Shown one piece after another: positions 42,126-50,859 of a stretch of 64,000 nt of DNA (the stretch's first letter is position 1; each line of letters begins with the position of its first letter). A program made the position numbers and the translations under genes. The stretch is from Agreia sp. PsM10. Lineage in GTDB: Bacteria; Actinomycetota; Actinomycetes; Actinomycetales; Microbacteriaceae. A model generated the notes under the pieces. The model searched no databases and was not told the origin of the DNA. It saw only the letters and a list, made by a program, of their open reading frames with translations. The stretch is from positions 144,578 through 208,577 of the forward strand of contig NZ_JARUXC010000007.1 of NCBI RefSeq assembly GCF_030433855.1. The letters run 5' to 3'.

Positions 42126-43064
42126 ATGCAGATCAGGTCTCTCGGGCATCAGGGATTCACGTCATCGGCGATCGCCTACGGCGCGATGGGCACGGCTATC
42201 GGGTACGGGCCCAGCGACGACGCCGTGTCGATCGCCGCCATCCGTCGCGCCCACGAGCTCGGTGTCACTCACTTCGACACCGCCGAGATGTATGGCTGGG
42301 GCACAGGAGAGAAGCTGCTCGGAACGGCCTTGGCGCCGATTCGTGACGAGGTGACCATCGCGACGAAGTTCGGCTTCACGCACTCGTTCGGCCGGGATTC
42401 ATCACCTGCCCACATCCGAGAGGTCGTCGACACGAGCCTCCGGAACCTCGATACCGACCACATCGACGTGCTGTACCAGCACGCTCCAGATCCCGGGGTT
42501 CCGATCGAGGACGTGGTCGGCGTTGTGGCCGAACTGATCGCAGCGGGCAAGGTGTCCTACCTCGGTCTGTCGAACACCGACAGCGCGAGCATCCGTCGCG
42601 CCCACGCGGTGCACCCGGTCTCCGTGATGCAGAGCGAGTACTCGATCTTCTCTCGAGATGCCGAGGCCCTCCTCCCCACTCTCGACGACCTGGGAATCGG
42701 ACTCGTCGCCTACTCGCCCTTGGCCAGGGGATTCCTTACCGGCGGCGTGAAACCTCGAGACCACTACGACGCCACCGATTTTCGCCAGGGCGTTGGTTGG
42801 TGGGCGCCCGAGAACTTCGACACCAACCTGTCGATGGTCTCGAGGCTCACCGAGTTCGCGACGAGCAAGAACACGACAGTGGCCGGACTGGCTCTCGCCT
42901 GGCTTCTCGCCGTCAGACATGATCTCGTCCCCATCCCCGGCTCGCGCAGCTCAGAACGCGTGGAAGAGAATGTCGCCGCTGCGGAGGTGACCTTGACGAC
43001 CGAAGATCTGGCCCGTATTCACGAAATCGTGCCGACAGGGGCAGTGGGAGACCGGGGTATGTGA
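42126..43064 (+). CDS. Aldo/keto reductase
   Basis: A 312-residue NADPH-dependent oxidoreductase of the AKR superfamily. Catalytic residues are seen in GVTHFDTAEMYGWGTGEKLL (Asp and Tyr), VTIATKFGF (Lys) and VLYQHAPDPG (His). Substrate-side and cofactor motifs follow: VSVMQSEYSIFSRDAEALLP and PIPGSRSSERVEENVAA at the NADPH phosphate site. It is likely repressed by the divergent TetR and would reduce reactive aldehydes or quinones in the cytosol. The exact substrate is not visible. Confidence 0.92.
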   Translation: MQIRSLGHQGFTSSAIAYGAMGTAIGYGPSDDAVSIAAIRRAHELGVTHFDTAEMYGWGTGEKLLGTALAPIRDEVTIATKFGFTHSFGRDSSPAHIREVVDTSLRNLDTDHIDVLYQHAPDPGVPIEDVVGVVAELIAAGKVSYLGLSNTDSASIRRAHAVHPVSVMQSEYSIFSRDAEALLPTLDDLGIGLVAYSPLARGFLTGGVKPRDHYDATDFRQGVGWWAPENFDTNLSMVSRLTEFATSKNTTVAGLALAWLLAVRHDLVPIPGSRSSERVEENVAAAEVTLTTEDLARIHEIVPTGAVGDRGM

Positions 43065-43152
43065 TCCAGCCGGGGTTCGTGAATCGACCGGATGTCGGCG
43101 GCGGAAGTCAACTCCCGCTAGGGGTGGTTTTCTGCTCGGTAACATCGGTCTA

Positions 43153-43605
43153 ATGAGTCCTACGCGTCATCCGGTGCTGTCCGTTGTCTACTCCAGCACC
43201 GCCACCACAGCCTTCACCGATGCCGATCTTGCCGCCCTGCTCACGGTGAGCCGCCACAACAATGCCCGCGCCGGCGTCACCGGCATGCTGCTCTCTCGCC
43301 ACGACCGGTTTCTGCAGGTGCTCGAAGGGCCGCAGCTCCAGGTCGAAGAGCTCATGACGAAGATCGCTGGGGACTCAGGACATCGCAACGTGCGCGTCCT
43401 GCTCAAGGAATCCGTCGATCGACGCCAGTTTCCTGACTGGACCATGAGCTTCCAGCAGCTCAGCAGCTCCGACGTAGACCAGGTTCCGGGCTACCGCAAG
43501 GCGTTCGACGACCTCTCCGACGAGACCAACGACGTCAACGCGACGACCGCCGCGGTGCGCGAGCTCGTGCACTGGTTCGAGGCCAGGCCCACACCCGCGA
43601 TGTGA
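43153..43605 (+). CDS. BLUF-domain blue-light sensor protein
   Basis: A 150-residue BLUF photoreceptor with only the sensor domain and short C-terminal helices. The flavin-binding residues I expect are present: Tyr13 (VVYSS), Asn36/37 (HNNARAGVTGMLL), Gln55 (RFLQVLEG), and Trp96/Met98 (DWTMSFQQL). The Tyr-Gln pair is needed for the light-induced hydrogen-bond switch. No output domain is attached, so it must act through a partner protein. Its neighbours on the other strand are an Imm-5-like protein and membrane proteins, with no obvious cyclase or regulator next to it. Confidence 0.88.
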   Translation: MSPTRHPVLSVVYSSTATTAFTDADLAALLTVSRHNNARAGVTGMLLSRHDRFLQVLEGPQLQVEELMTKIAGDSGHRNVRVLLKESVDRRQFPDWTMSFQQLSSSDVDQVPGYRKAFDDLSDETNDVNATTAAVRELVHWFEARPTPAM

Positions 43606-43639
43606 GCCCGATCGGCGCGTTCCGCACCGAAGCCGGATG

Positions 43640-44161
43640 TTAAAGACCTGCCTGGAGCAGTCGGATGTTCGCCCCGAGGGCTCCGGACGCCAAGAGTCCC
43701 GCGCCGAGCGGTCCCGAGGAGTCAGTGCCGAGCGGTGGCAGGAGCCTCAGGGCTTCGCGGACCGGCTCGGTGAGATGATCGAGCTGCCAATCGATCTCGG
43801 CCGAGCCGCCGACGCCGGGCGCATCCAGCTCTGCGGCCTTCGCCGCGTAGGCCGCCGCCCCCAACGCGTGCGCTCCCATGTGAGCGACGCCCGATGCCTG
43901 TCCCGCTGCCCAGGCGGCAGCCTTCGCCGCGGGCGAGCTGACCACCTGAGCTGCCCGGTTGGCGACGAAACGACGACGGATCTCGCCCGCGGCATCGAGC
44001 TGACCGTCGGCGAACGCACGGGTCCGGGCGATCGCATCCCGGGCACGGTCGTCGTCAGGAGCCTCCGCTTCGAAGACATGGAGCACCCTCTCGGCACAGT
44101 CCGCCGCCCAGGCGGCCACGAGTCGCCGGTCTTTTTCGCTGAGCGCCTGCGGAGAAGTCAT
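43640..44161 (-). CDS. Imm-5-like putative immunity protein
   Basis: A 173-residue, alanine-rich helical protein. The N-terminus, SEKDRRLVAAWAADCAERVL followed by a DDDRARDAIARTRAFADG segment, matches the pattern of the Imm-5-like family, annotated as putative immunity proteins. The C-terminal half is helical with no catalytic signature. No toxin or secretion gene is nearby, so a role in toxin immunity is doubtful and the gene may have been repurposed. Identification is moderately secure, function is not. Confidence 0.6.
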   Translation of the reverse strand: MTSPQALSEKDRRLVAAWAADCAERVLHVFEAEAPDDDRARDAIARTRAFADGQLDAAGEIRRRFVANRAAQVVSSPAAKAAAWAAGQASGVAHMGAHALGAAAYAAKAAELDAPGVGGSAEIDWQLDHLTEPVREALRLLPPLGTDSSGPLGAGLLASGALGANIRLLQAGL

Positions 44162-44189
44162 GCCAGCACCTTACGCAGCGTCGGCCGGC

Positions 44190-44783
44190 CTAGACGCGAG
44201 GCACAGCCGCTCCGCGCCCGCGGCGCTTGCGCACAGAGAGCGTGACGGCCAGCGCGGGCAGGCCCAGCGCCAGCATCCAGAACCCGACGATGCCGACCAC
44301 CCATACGGTCTGCGCGAGCGCGAAGCCGTTCTCGGCATCCTGCACCGACTCTTCGGTGACGGGCTGGATGCTGCCTACCGGGCCATGCTTCACCGACCGC
44401 GGCGGGTCGTCGGTGATGACCAGGAACGACTGCTCGGCCGGGTAGTCGGACGAGGGCGGGAAGCCCCAGTGCTCGCCGCCTGCAAAGGTGACGGTCGTTC
44501 CGGGCCCGCCGTCGGCATCCGGAACAGCGACCTCGTAGTAGCCGGTGGTCTTGGGCAGGCCCGATGTGGTGTCGACCTCGGAGAGCGTTCCCGTGAGGAC
44601 GACACTGCGGCCCACCGCGTCGCGTTGGAAGTCGACGCCGCTCGCCGCAGTGTCTTTGGCGAGGCCGAAGACGTAGAGGGTGATGATGCCGGGGAGCAGC
44701 ATGATGCCGAAGATGAGCCAGATTCCCCAGACGGGGAAGGGCTTCTTCTTGCCTGCGCGCGGGAACGGCGGGAGGGTGGTCAC
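44190..44783 (-). CDS. Membrane protein, DUF3592-like
   Basis: A 197-residue protein with two membrane segments, VWGIWLIFGIMLLPGIITLYV near the N-terminus and a second in the C-terminal third (VVGIVGFWMLALGLPALAVT), flanking an extracytoplasmic domain that resembles DUF3592. GTG start; its first four bases overlap the stop of the upstream gene (44780-45445), so the two are coupled. Function unknown. Confidence 0.6.
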   Translation of the reverse strand: MTTLPPFPRAGKKKPFPVWGIWLIFGIMLLPGIITLYVFGLAKDTAASGVDFQRDAVGRSVVLTGTLSEVDTTSGLPKTTGYYEVAVPDADGGPGTTVTFAGGEHWGFPPSSDYPAEQSFLVITDDPPRSVKHGPVGSIQPVTEESVQDAENGFALAQTVWVVGIVGFWMLALGLPALAVTLSVRKRRGRGAAVPRV

Positions 44784-45445
44784 GAGGCGGACCCGCTGGT
44801 CTCACTCGCGACGAAACGGTGCTCGCGCCACGACTCGATGCCGTCGAGAGCCGACTCGAGAACGGCCCGCTGGCTGTCGTAGCCGCGCAGGCTCGGCGAG
44901 TGCAGGAGCGGCATCGGCAGGTCGAGGATCAGGGATTCGCCCGTCGTGTCGTTCGGGCGGAGGATCTCGACCACGAGCGCGAGGGCGCGTCGTTTGCGCA
45001 CGACGGCGACACGTCCGATCGAGCCCCAGCGCAGAACGAGCTCCGGCCTCGTCGGGTCGGCCCTGCGGTGCAGACCGATGGCGGTCTCGGAGACGACGAC
45101 CACCATCGACGCGACGACGGGGCCCGCGAGTCGCCGGCCCAGCGCCTGCTGCAGCGAGGCGCGGAGTTCTCGGGAGACCCCGAACTCCATCACGACGGCT
45201 CGAGGAAACTGAGCGCGTATCGCCGCGAAGCGCCGAGCGGCTCGCGCCTCGGCGATGTACAGTCCGATCACCAGGGGCACGACTACGAGTGCACCCAGGA
45301 GAAGATCCACCTCGAACGGAAAGTCGGGCGGAGAGGCACTGTGCGAAAAGTTCTCGGCCGCCCATCCCGCGAAGGCGGCCAGGGGCCAGATCGCCGGCAG
45401 AGCGAGCAGATACCAGAGGGCGTAACGCCACCGCCACTGAGTCAT
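44780..45445 (-). CDS. Membrane protein of unknown function
   Basis: A 221-residue protein. A hydrophobic pair at the N-terminus (YALWYLLALPAIWPLAAFAG, and LLLGALVVVPLVIGLYIAEA) anchors it; the rest is a soluble domain containing ELVLRWGSIGRVAVVRKRRA, compatible with a PH-like beta fold. It is coupled to the DUF3592-like gene downstream. I cannot assign a family. Confidence 0.6.
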   Translation of the reverse strand: MTQWRWRYALWYLLALPAIWPLAAFAGWAAENFSHSASPPDFPFEVDLLLGALVVVPLVIGLYIAEARAARRFAAIRAQFPRAVVMEFGVSRELRASLQQALGRRLAGPVVASMVVVVSETAIGLHRRADPTRPELVLRWGSIGRVAVVRKRRALALVVEILRPNDTTGESLILDLPMPLLHSPSLRGYDSQRAVLESALDGIESWREHRFVASETSGSAS

Positions 45446-45567
45446 CGAGCTCCCCGCCAGACGGGCCGCGATCTGCGTACCCTCCTTCGACCCTATCGAG
45501 TGGGCTGCGGGAGTCGAATCGAGACGACGTTCTGTCGCGGCCGCGATCGGAGTACTACTTTGGCCGT

Positions 45568-45933
45568 ATGGCCGATCGCGCTATTCCCAATCTGCCGTCT
45601 CGTGACTTCGACGCGACGGTCTCGTTCTACGGCGGCTTCGGATTCGAGCCGAGCTACCGTGGCGACGACTGGCTCAGCCTGCGCCGCGGCGAGCTCCAGC
45701 TGGAGTTCTTTCCGTTCCCCGACCTCGTGCCGGAGGAGAGTTCGTTCATGTGCAGCGTGCGCGTCGACGACGTCGACGAGCTGTACCGCCAGATCGCACA
45801 GTCCGGCGTCGAGGAGAAGTCCGTGGGGCATCCGCGACTGCATCCCGTGCACCTGCAGCCCTGGGGACATCGAGCGGGCTTCCTCATCGACCTCGACGGA
45901 ACGCAACTGCAGCTCATCGAGAACGCCGCGTGA
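45568..45933 (+). CDS. VOC-family protein (bleomycin-resistance-like)
   Basis: A 121-residue vicinal-oxygen-chelate protein. It begins with AIPNLPSRDFDATVSFYGGF, carries LSLRRGELQLEFFPFPDL and ends FLIDLDGTQLQLIENAA, as in bleomycin-binding BLMA/BLMT-type proteins. Such proteins bind a glycopeptide drug as dimers without catalysis, but many relatives do other things. It overlaps the next gene (SRPBCC) by four bases, so the two are coupled. Confidence 0.8.
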   Translation: MADRAIPNLPSRDFDATVSFYGGFGFEPSYRGDDWLSLRRGELQLEFFPFPDLVPEESSFMCSVRVDDVDELYRQIAQSGVEEKSVGHPRLHPVHLQPWGHRAGFLIDLDGTQLQLIENAA

Positions 45934-46373
45934 CTGCCGAATTCGACTGCGTGACGACCTCGAGCAAGTCTGTCGAGCAGATGTTCGATCTCGCGAGGAA
46001 CATCGACACCCATACCCGGTCCCAGGCCGACGCCGGCGAGAAGGCCGTCGCAGGCGTGACCGGGGGGCTCATCGGACTGCACCAGAACGTCACTTGGAAG
46101 GCCCGGCATTTCGGGCTGCCGTTCACGCTGACGAGCCGGGTCACGGAGTTCGAACCGCCCCATCGTTTCGTCGACGAGCAGATTCGCGGCCCCTTCACGA
46201 CCTTTCACCACGAGCACCGCTTCGAGGCGACGGAATTCGGCTCGGTGATGATCGACCGCGTTCGCTTCGACGCGCCGTTCGGACCTCTTGGTCGGGCTGT
46301 CGAGAGGTTCGTGCTCGCCCGGTACATGCGGCGCCTCATCGAGGAGCGCGGCCGATTCCTCGCCGCCCCGTGA
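45930..46373 (+). CDS. SRPBCC family protein
   Basis: A 147-residue START-like protein. It shows SSKSVEQMFDLARNIDTHTR, LIGLHQNVTWKARHFGLPFT, VTEFEPPHRFVDEQIRGPF and the C-terminal long helix LGRAVERFVLARYMRRLIEE, the usual layout of ligand-binding SRPBCC proteins. GTG start inside the VOC stop codon, so the genes are translated together. It lies next to an ArsR-type regulator (46377-46691, opposite strand) and ends three bases before it. Function unknown. Confidence 0.78.
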   Translation: MTAEFDCVTTSSKSVEQMFDLARNIDTHTRSQADAGEKAVAGVTGGLIGLHQNVTWKARHFGLPFTLTSRVTEFEPPHRFVDEQIRGPFTTFHHEHRFEATEFGSVMIDRVRFDAPFGPLGRAVERFVLARYMRRLIEERGRFLAAP

Positions 46374-46376
46374 ATC

Positions 46377-46691
46377 TCAGACGCTGAGCGAGACCTTCGT
46401 GCCGAGCGCCTCGATCGCCTTCTCGTTGCGGCTGTAGTGCGACCACTGCCCGATGCGGGTGCAGGTCACCAGGCCGGCGCGCTGCAGAGTGGCCATGAAC
46501 TGCGACGCGGTCGACTGCGAGACCTCGGCCCTGGCCTGGATGTGCTTGAGGCACACCCCCACCTCGGCTGCAGGCACGTCTTGCGGCGGGAACGACTCCG
46601 GCTCCTTCAACCACCCCATGATCGCGAGGCGGGTCGGATGGCCGAGGGCCTTGAACACCGCCACGAGATCGGGCTCCTGCGTCTCGCTCAT
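46377..46691 (-). CDS. ArsR-type winged-helix regulator
   Basis: A 104-residue winged-helix protein. VAVFKALGHPTRLAIMGWL is the ArsR hallmark start, and ARAEVSQSTASQFMATLQRA is the recognition helix with LVTCTRIGQWSHYSRNE as the wing. One cysteine (in EVGVCLKH) lies in the linker, where metal sensors of this class may bind metal, but a full metal-binding motif is not present. The ATG at 46691 is used. It is divergent from the reductase at 46777, with two operator-like dyads between them. Confidence 0.85.
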   Translation of the reverse strand: MSETQEPDLVAVFKALGHPTRLAIMGWLKEPESFPPQDVPAAEVGVCLKHIQARAEVSQSTASQFMATLQRAGLVTCTRIGQWSHYSRNEKAIEALGTKVSLSV

Positions 46692-46710
46692 TCTCCCACC
46701 ATATCGCAAT

Positions 46711-46759
46711 ATCGGTATTTACCGATGATGTGATAGATCTTAGATCGGTAAATTGCGAT
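46711..46759. promoter_or_regulatory. Two ArsR-type operator dyads
   Basis: ATCGGTATTTACCGAT (46711-46726) is a perfect inverted repeat and ATCGGTAAATTGCGAT (46744-46759) an imperfect one with the same ATCGGTA arm. They lie between the divergent arsR and reductase genes, 17 bases apart, which fits two dimers of the adjacent regulator. Confidence 0.65.
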
Positions 46760-46776
46760 CTAACGATGGAGAAACC

Positions 46777-47829
46777 ATGACACAGAAGACGGCCCTGGTA
46801 GTCGGAGCGCGCGGCGTGATCGGAGGCAATCTCATCGATTACCTGGGATCCCTCGGCGAGTGGAACATCGTCGGTCTCTCACGCCGGGGCGGCCAGGATC
46901 GCGGGCGGGTGCGCCACATCGCGGTCGACCTGCTCGACAGCGAGGCGACCGTCGACTCGCTGCGGGGGCTGTCAGACGTGACCCACGTGTTCTATGCCGC
47001 CTACCAGGACCGACCCACCTGGGCCGAGCTCGTGCCGCCGAACCTCGCCATGCTCACGAACGTGGTCGACGCCATCGAGCCCGTCGCCCCTGAGCTCGAA
47101 CACATCGGCCTGATGCAGGGCTACAAGGTCTACGGGGCCCATCTCGGCCCCTTCGCGACGCCGGCCAAGGAGTCCGATCCGCCGCACATGCCTCCCGAGT
47201 TCAACGTCGACCAGCAGCAGTTCCTCGAACGCCGACAGGCCGGCGCGAGCTGGACCTGGTCGGCCCTGCGCCCATCCGTCGTCGCCGGCGTCGGCCTCGG
47301 AAACCCGATGAACCTCGCCATGGTGATCGCCGTTTACGCCTCGATGAGCAAGGAGCTGCGCATCCCCCTGCGGTTCCCGGGCAGGCCCGGCGCCTACACG
47401 AGCCTCATCGAGATGACGGATGCCGACCTGCTCGCCAAGGCCATGGTGTGGGCGGCGACCACCGAGTCCGGTCGAAACGAGGCGTACAACATCACCAACG
47501 GCGACATGTTCCGGTGGTCGTCGATGTGGCCGCGCATCGCCGCGTTCTTCGATCTCGACGTTGCTCCCCCGCTCGAGATGAGCCTCACCGAGGTGATGGC
47601 CGACAAGGAGCCCCTGTGGAACGCCATGATCGAGTGCCACGGCCTCGTCGCCACTCCCTACTCCGACGTCTCGTCGTGGGCCTTCGGCGACTTCGTGTTC
47701 GCGTGGGACTACGACGTCATCTCGGACAGCTCGAAGTCCCGTCGCGCCGGGTTCCACGAGTACGTCGGCACCGAGGCGATGTTCCTGCGCATCTTCCAGG
47801 ATCTGCGAGACCAGCGCCTCATCCCGTGA
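46777..47829 (+). CDS. PRISE-like SDR reductase
   Basis: A 350-residue short-chain dehydrogenase of the atypical PRISE (progesterone 5-beta-reductase/iridoid synthase) group. TALVVGARGVIGGNLIDYL is the NADPH-binding motif, VTHVFYAAYQDRP the second strand, and IGLMQGYKVYGAH, with FNVDQQQFLERRQAGASWTW, the catalytic region. The tyrosine/lysine pair of classic SDRs is replaced by the family-specific GxxYK-type YKVYG motif. Members reduce activated alkenes (enones). It is controlled by the divergent ArsR-type regulator. Substrate unknown. Confidence 0.85.
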   Translation: MTQKTALVVGARGVIGGNLIDYLGSLGEWNIVGLSRRGGQDRGRVRHIAVDLLDSEATVDSLRGLSDVTHVFYAAYQDRPTWAELVPPNLAMLTNVVDAIEPVAPELEHIGLMQGYKVYGAHLGPFATPAKESDPPHMPPEFNVDQQQFLERRQAGASWTWSALRPSVVAGVGLGNPMNLAMVIAVYASMSKELRIPLRFPGRPGAYTSLIEMTDADLLAKAMVWAATTESGRNEAYNITNGDMFRWSSMWPRIAAFFDLDVAPPLEMSLTEVMADKEPLWNAMIECHGLVATPYSDVSSWAFGDFVFAWDYDVISDSSKSRRAGFHEYVGTEAMFLRIFQDLRDQRLIP

Positions 47830-47887
47830 GGGAGGGCGACGGATTCTGCACCCTGCCCTCCCGAGATCTGTCGCTAGTATTCCTCCG

Positions 47888-48772
47888 ATGACGACCGCGC
47901 CCGCACCCCTCTCGCCTCGTCTCTTCGATACGCGCGTCATCCGCAGCAACCGGATGACTCGGACGTTCGTGCGCGTGACTCTCGGCGCACCGTCTCTTCG
48001 GCACTTCGCCCCGTGGGGCCTGGACCAGCGCGTCAAGCTGATCCTCCCGCACGGCGGCGACCGGGCCACGACCGAGGACCGCTCCTGGCGGGGCCGGTTC
48101 TCCGAGGAGGTCGACGGCATCTCCGCACCCGAATGGCGAGCCGAGCTCGCGCGGTTGCCCCCGGCCGATCACCACCTCGCGCGCACGTACACGACGGCCG
48201 CCGTTCGCCCCGGGGAGTGCGAAATCGACATCGACTTCTTCATCCATCACCCGACAGGGCCTGCCTCCAGCTGGGCGGCCTCCGCGGCTCCCGGCGATCG
48301 AATCCTGGTGTCGGGTCCCGACGTTCGAGCAGACGACCGGCGGCACGGCATCCAGTGGCGCCCGGCCGAGCCGCCCACGGTCGTGCTCCTGCTGGGCGAC
48401 GAGACGGCGATTCCTGCGATCAACGGAATCGTCGCGTCCCTCGGCACCGACACGCGAGGAACCGTCATCGTCGAGGCAGATGACGTGCATGCGTGCCCGC
48501 CGATCGAGAACGTGCCGGTCGGCGTGACCGTTCGGCACGTCAGCCGCGATCGAGGTCGACCCGGCGCGACTCTCGGCGCGGCCATCGCACGGTGGGCCGC
48601 ATCGGATGCCCACGAGGCGCGAGTCGCAGGAACAGGATTCGCCGCATGGATCGCCGCCGAGAGTTCCGCCGTCTCGGGACTGGGCACAGCTGTCGCAGAG
48701 TCAGGAATCCCCCGCGAGCTCATTCACCGTCAGGGCTACTGGAGAGTCGACGGGCGGGAGGCGAGCAGATAG
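47888..48772 (+). CDS. Siderophore-interacting protein (ferric-siderophore reductase)
   Basis: A 294-residue flavoprotein of the ViuB/SIP family. LARTYTTAAVRPGECEIDID holds the FAD-binding R-x-Y-T motif. The NAD(P)H side has VVLLLGDETAIPAINGIVAS and the final IPRELIHRQGYWRVD is a standard family end. It reduces ferric siderophore in the cytosol to release iron. It lies directly upstream of the siderophore lipoprotein and permease genes, with a DtxR-type box in the 69-base gap. Confidence 0.9.
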   Translation: MTTAPAPLSPRLFDTRVIRSNRMTRTFVRVTLGAPSLRHFAPWGLDQRVKLILPHGGDRATTEDRSWRGRFSEEVDGISAPEWRAELARLPPADHHLARTYTTAAVRPGECEIDIDFFIHHPTGPASSWAASAAPGDRILVSGPDVRADDRRHGIQWRPAEPPTVVLLLGDETAIPAINGIVASLGTDTRGTVIVEADDVHACPPIENVPVGVTVRHVSRDRGRPGATLGAAIARWAASDAHEARVAGTGFAAWIAAESSAVSGLGTAVAESGIPRELIHRQGYWRVDGREASR

Positions 48773-48791
48773 GTAGGGTAGCCTAACCTTG
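48773..48791. promoter_or_regulatory. DtxR/IdeR-like iron box
   Basis: GTAGGGTAGCCTAACCTTG matches 16 of 19 positions of the DtxR/IdeR box consensus as I remember it (TWAGGTTAGSCTAACCTWA). It lies just after the SIP gene stop and 50 bases before the binding-protein start, where iron-loaded DtxR would repress the import genes. Confidence 0.8.
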
Positions 48792-48841
48792 GTCGCCAGG
48801 GTCGTCGATGTTCATCCGTACGCCGACCCAGAGGGCCTTCA

Positions 48842-49792
48842 ATGCCGCCGTTCCCTTTCGCCGCCCGCCGCCTCCGACCCGCCGCAGTGCTCGCCGGCAT
48901 CGTGATCACCGCGCTCGCCCTGTCCGGCTGCTCAGCCCAATCGACAACGCCGGCCGCGACCGACTCGGCCGATGAGGGAACGATCACTGTCACTCACGCC
49001 CGAGGCGAATCGGACGTGCCGGCCCAGGCGAAGCGCGTCGTCGTGCTCGAACCGGTCGCGCTCGACACCTCCGTCGCACTGGGCATCATTCCCGTCGGCG
49101 CGGCTGTCCTGAACGAGGCCGCGGGAATCCCTTCGTATCTCGGCACGGACGCGAGCGGTATCGAGAGCGTCGGCACGGTGACGGAGCCGAGTCTGGAGAA
49201 GATCGCCGCCCTCGCCCCCGACCTCATCATCGGCACCGAGTCGCGCCACTCGGCCCTGTACGACCAGTTGGCCTCGGTTGCTCCCACCGTGTTCCTCGCC
49301 TCTCAGGCAGACCCGTGGAAGGACAATGTGACGCTCGTGGGCGAAGCCCTCGGCAGAGCGGATGCGGCCGCGGACCTGCTCGCCGGCTATGACGACCGTT
49401 GTGCCGAGGTGAAGGACGAGTTCGCGATCAGCGGCGAGACGGCGCAGCTCATCCGGCCCCGCGACGGTCTGCTGACGGTCTACGGCCCGGAGTCGTTCGC
49501 GGGCAGCACCCTCGAGTGCGTCGGGTTCACCACCCCGGCACGAGACTGGCAGGACTCCATCTCCGTCGATCTGTCGCCCGAGAAGGTTCTCGAGGCGAAG
49601 GCCGACCTCGTGGTCGTGACCACGACCGACGTCGACGACACGTCGACGATTCCCGAGGCGATCACCGCCAATTCGTCGTCGTTTCCCAACGTGCACCTCG
49701 TCGATCAGTCCCACTGGATCACGGGAGTAGGGCCCCTCGGCGGCCTCGCGGTGCTCGACGACATCGAAAGCATCCTCCGCGACGCTCAGTGA
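48842..49792 (+). CDS. Ferric-siderophore-binding lipoprotein
   Basis: A 316-residue FepB/FhuD-type binding protein with the helical-backbone fold. The signal peptide ends in a lipobox (LALSGC). The mature domain begins ITVTHARGESDVPAQAKRVV, then LAPDLIIGTESRHSAL, and ends with VDQSHWITGVGPLGGLAVLD. It collects ferric siderophore outside the membrane and hands it to the FecCD permeases. Preceded by an iron box (48773-48791). The following permease gene overlaps its stop by four bases (GTGA). Confidence 0.9.
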   Translation: MPPFPFAARRLRPAAVLAGIVITALALSGCSAQSTTPAATDSADEGTITVTHARGESDVPAQAKRVVVLEPVALDTSVALGIIPVGAAVLNEAAGIPSYLGTDASGIESVGTVTEPSLEKIAALAPDLIIGTESRHSALYDQLASVAPTVFLASQADPWKDNVTLVGEALGRADAAADLLAGYDDRCAEVKDEFAISGETAQLIRPRDGLLTVYGPESFAGSTLECVGFTTPARDWQDSISVDLSPEKVLEAKADLVVVTTTDVDDTSTIPEAITANSSSFPNVHLVDQSHWITGVGPLGGLAVLDDIESILRDAQ

Positions 49793-50859
49793 GTGCGGCA
49801 GACGGGGCCACCGCCCGCACAGCACCGCCCTCGGCACGGTCCGCGGGAGCACCCGCTGAATCGACCCGTCGATTCGCTCTCTTCATAGCGGCAGCCTGCG
49901 TGCTCGTCACCCTGCTCCTCGTTCTCTCCCTGGTGATCGGCACGAACATGGTGTCGGTGTCCGTGCTGCTCGACACGCTGGCGGGCAGGGGAACAGAGGA
50001 GTCGCGTTTCATCCTCCTCGACCAGCGAGTGCCGCGGTCGGCGGCGGCGCTCGTGGTCGGAGCCGGCCTCGGCGGCGCGGGGGCACTCATCCAGGCCGTC
50101 ACCCGCAATCCGCTCGCCGATCCGGGAATCCTCGGCGTCAATGCGGGAGCGGCGGCGGCGGTCGCCGTCGCCATCGTGTTCCTGGGCGTGACCAGCCCGA
50201 GCCAGTACGTATGGTTCGCCTACGCCGGCGCCTTCGTCTTGACGGCGGCGGTCTTCCTCCTCGGATCGGCCGGGCCGCGTCGGGCCGATCCCCTTACTCT
50301 CACCTTCGCGGGGCTGGCCGTCGGTGCCGTCCTCTCCGGGCTCACCACGGGCCTCACGCTCACGAATCCCGATGCGTTCGAGCGGATGCTCGGCTGGTCG
50401 GCCGGCAGTCTTCTCGGCCGGGGGTTCGACGTGACCACCCCGGTGCTGCTGCCGCTGGCGGTGGGCATCGTCCTTGCCATGGCCATCGGACCCGCGCTCA
50501 ACGCCATGGCGCTGGGCGACGAGGTGGCCACGGGCCACGGCGTGAGCGTGCCGCGCACCCGACTGCTCGCCGTGATCGCGATCACCCTTCTCGCCGGCAC
50601 GGCCACTGCCGTGGCCGGCCCCATCTCATTCGTCGGCCTGATGATGCCGCACGTGGTCCGGTGGGTCGTGGGAGTGGATCACCGCCGCATCATCGCCGGA
50701 TCGATCGTCACCGGGCCGATTCTGGTGCTCATCTCCGACATCATCGGGCGACTCGTGGCGCTTCCCGGAGAGATGCCGGTCGGCATCGTCACCGCGTTCG
50801 TCGGCGCTCCCGTACTCATCGTGCTCGTGCGTCGGAACCGTCGGGTGACCGGCCTGTGA
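49789..50859 (+). CDS. FecCD-type siderophore permease 1
   Basis: A 356-residue polytopic permease of the FecCD (BtuC) family. The hallmark DQRVPRSAAALVVGAGLGGA leads to ALIQAVTRNPLADPGILGVN, and VAGPISFVGLMMPHVVRWVV lies near the end. About ten membrane helices are expected. The GTG at 49789 overlaps the binding-protein stop. It forms one half of the channel with the gene at 50856. No ATPase partner is in the window. Confidence 0.9.
   Translation: MSAADGATARTAPPSARSAGAPAESTRRFALFIAAACVLVTLLLVLSLVIGTNMVSVSVLLDTLAGRGTEESRFILLDQRVPRSAAALVVGAGLGGAGALIQAVTRNPLADPGILGVNAGAAAAVAVAIVFLGVTSPSQYVWFAYAGAFVLTAAVFLLGSAGPRRADPLTLTFAGLAVGAVLSGLTTGLTLTNPDAFERMLGWSAGSLLGRGFDVTTPVLLPLAVGIVLAMAIGPALNAMALGDEVATGHGVSVPRTRLLAVIAITLLAGTATAVAGPISFVGLMMPHVVRWVVGVDHRRIIAGSIVTGPILVLISDIIGRLVALPGEMPVGIVTAFVGAPVLIVLVRRNRRVTGL

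Noticed and set aside
43640..44161. Toxin-immunity locus
   Set aside because: The protein looks like Imm-5 but there is no toxin, secretion gene or repeat array beside it.
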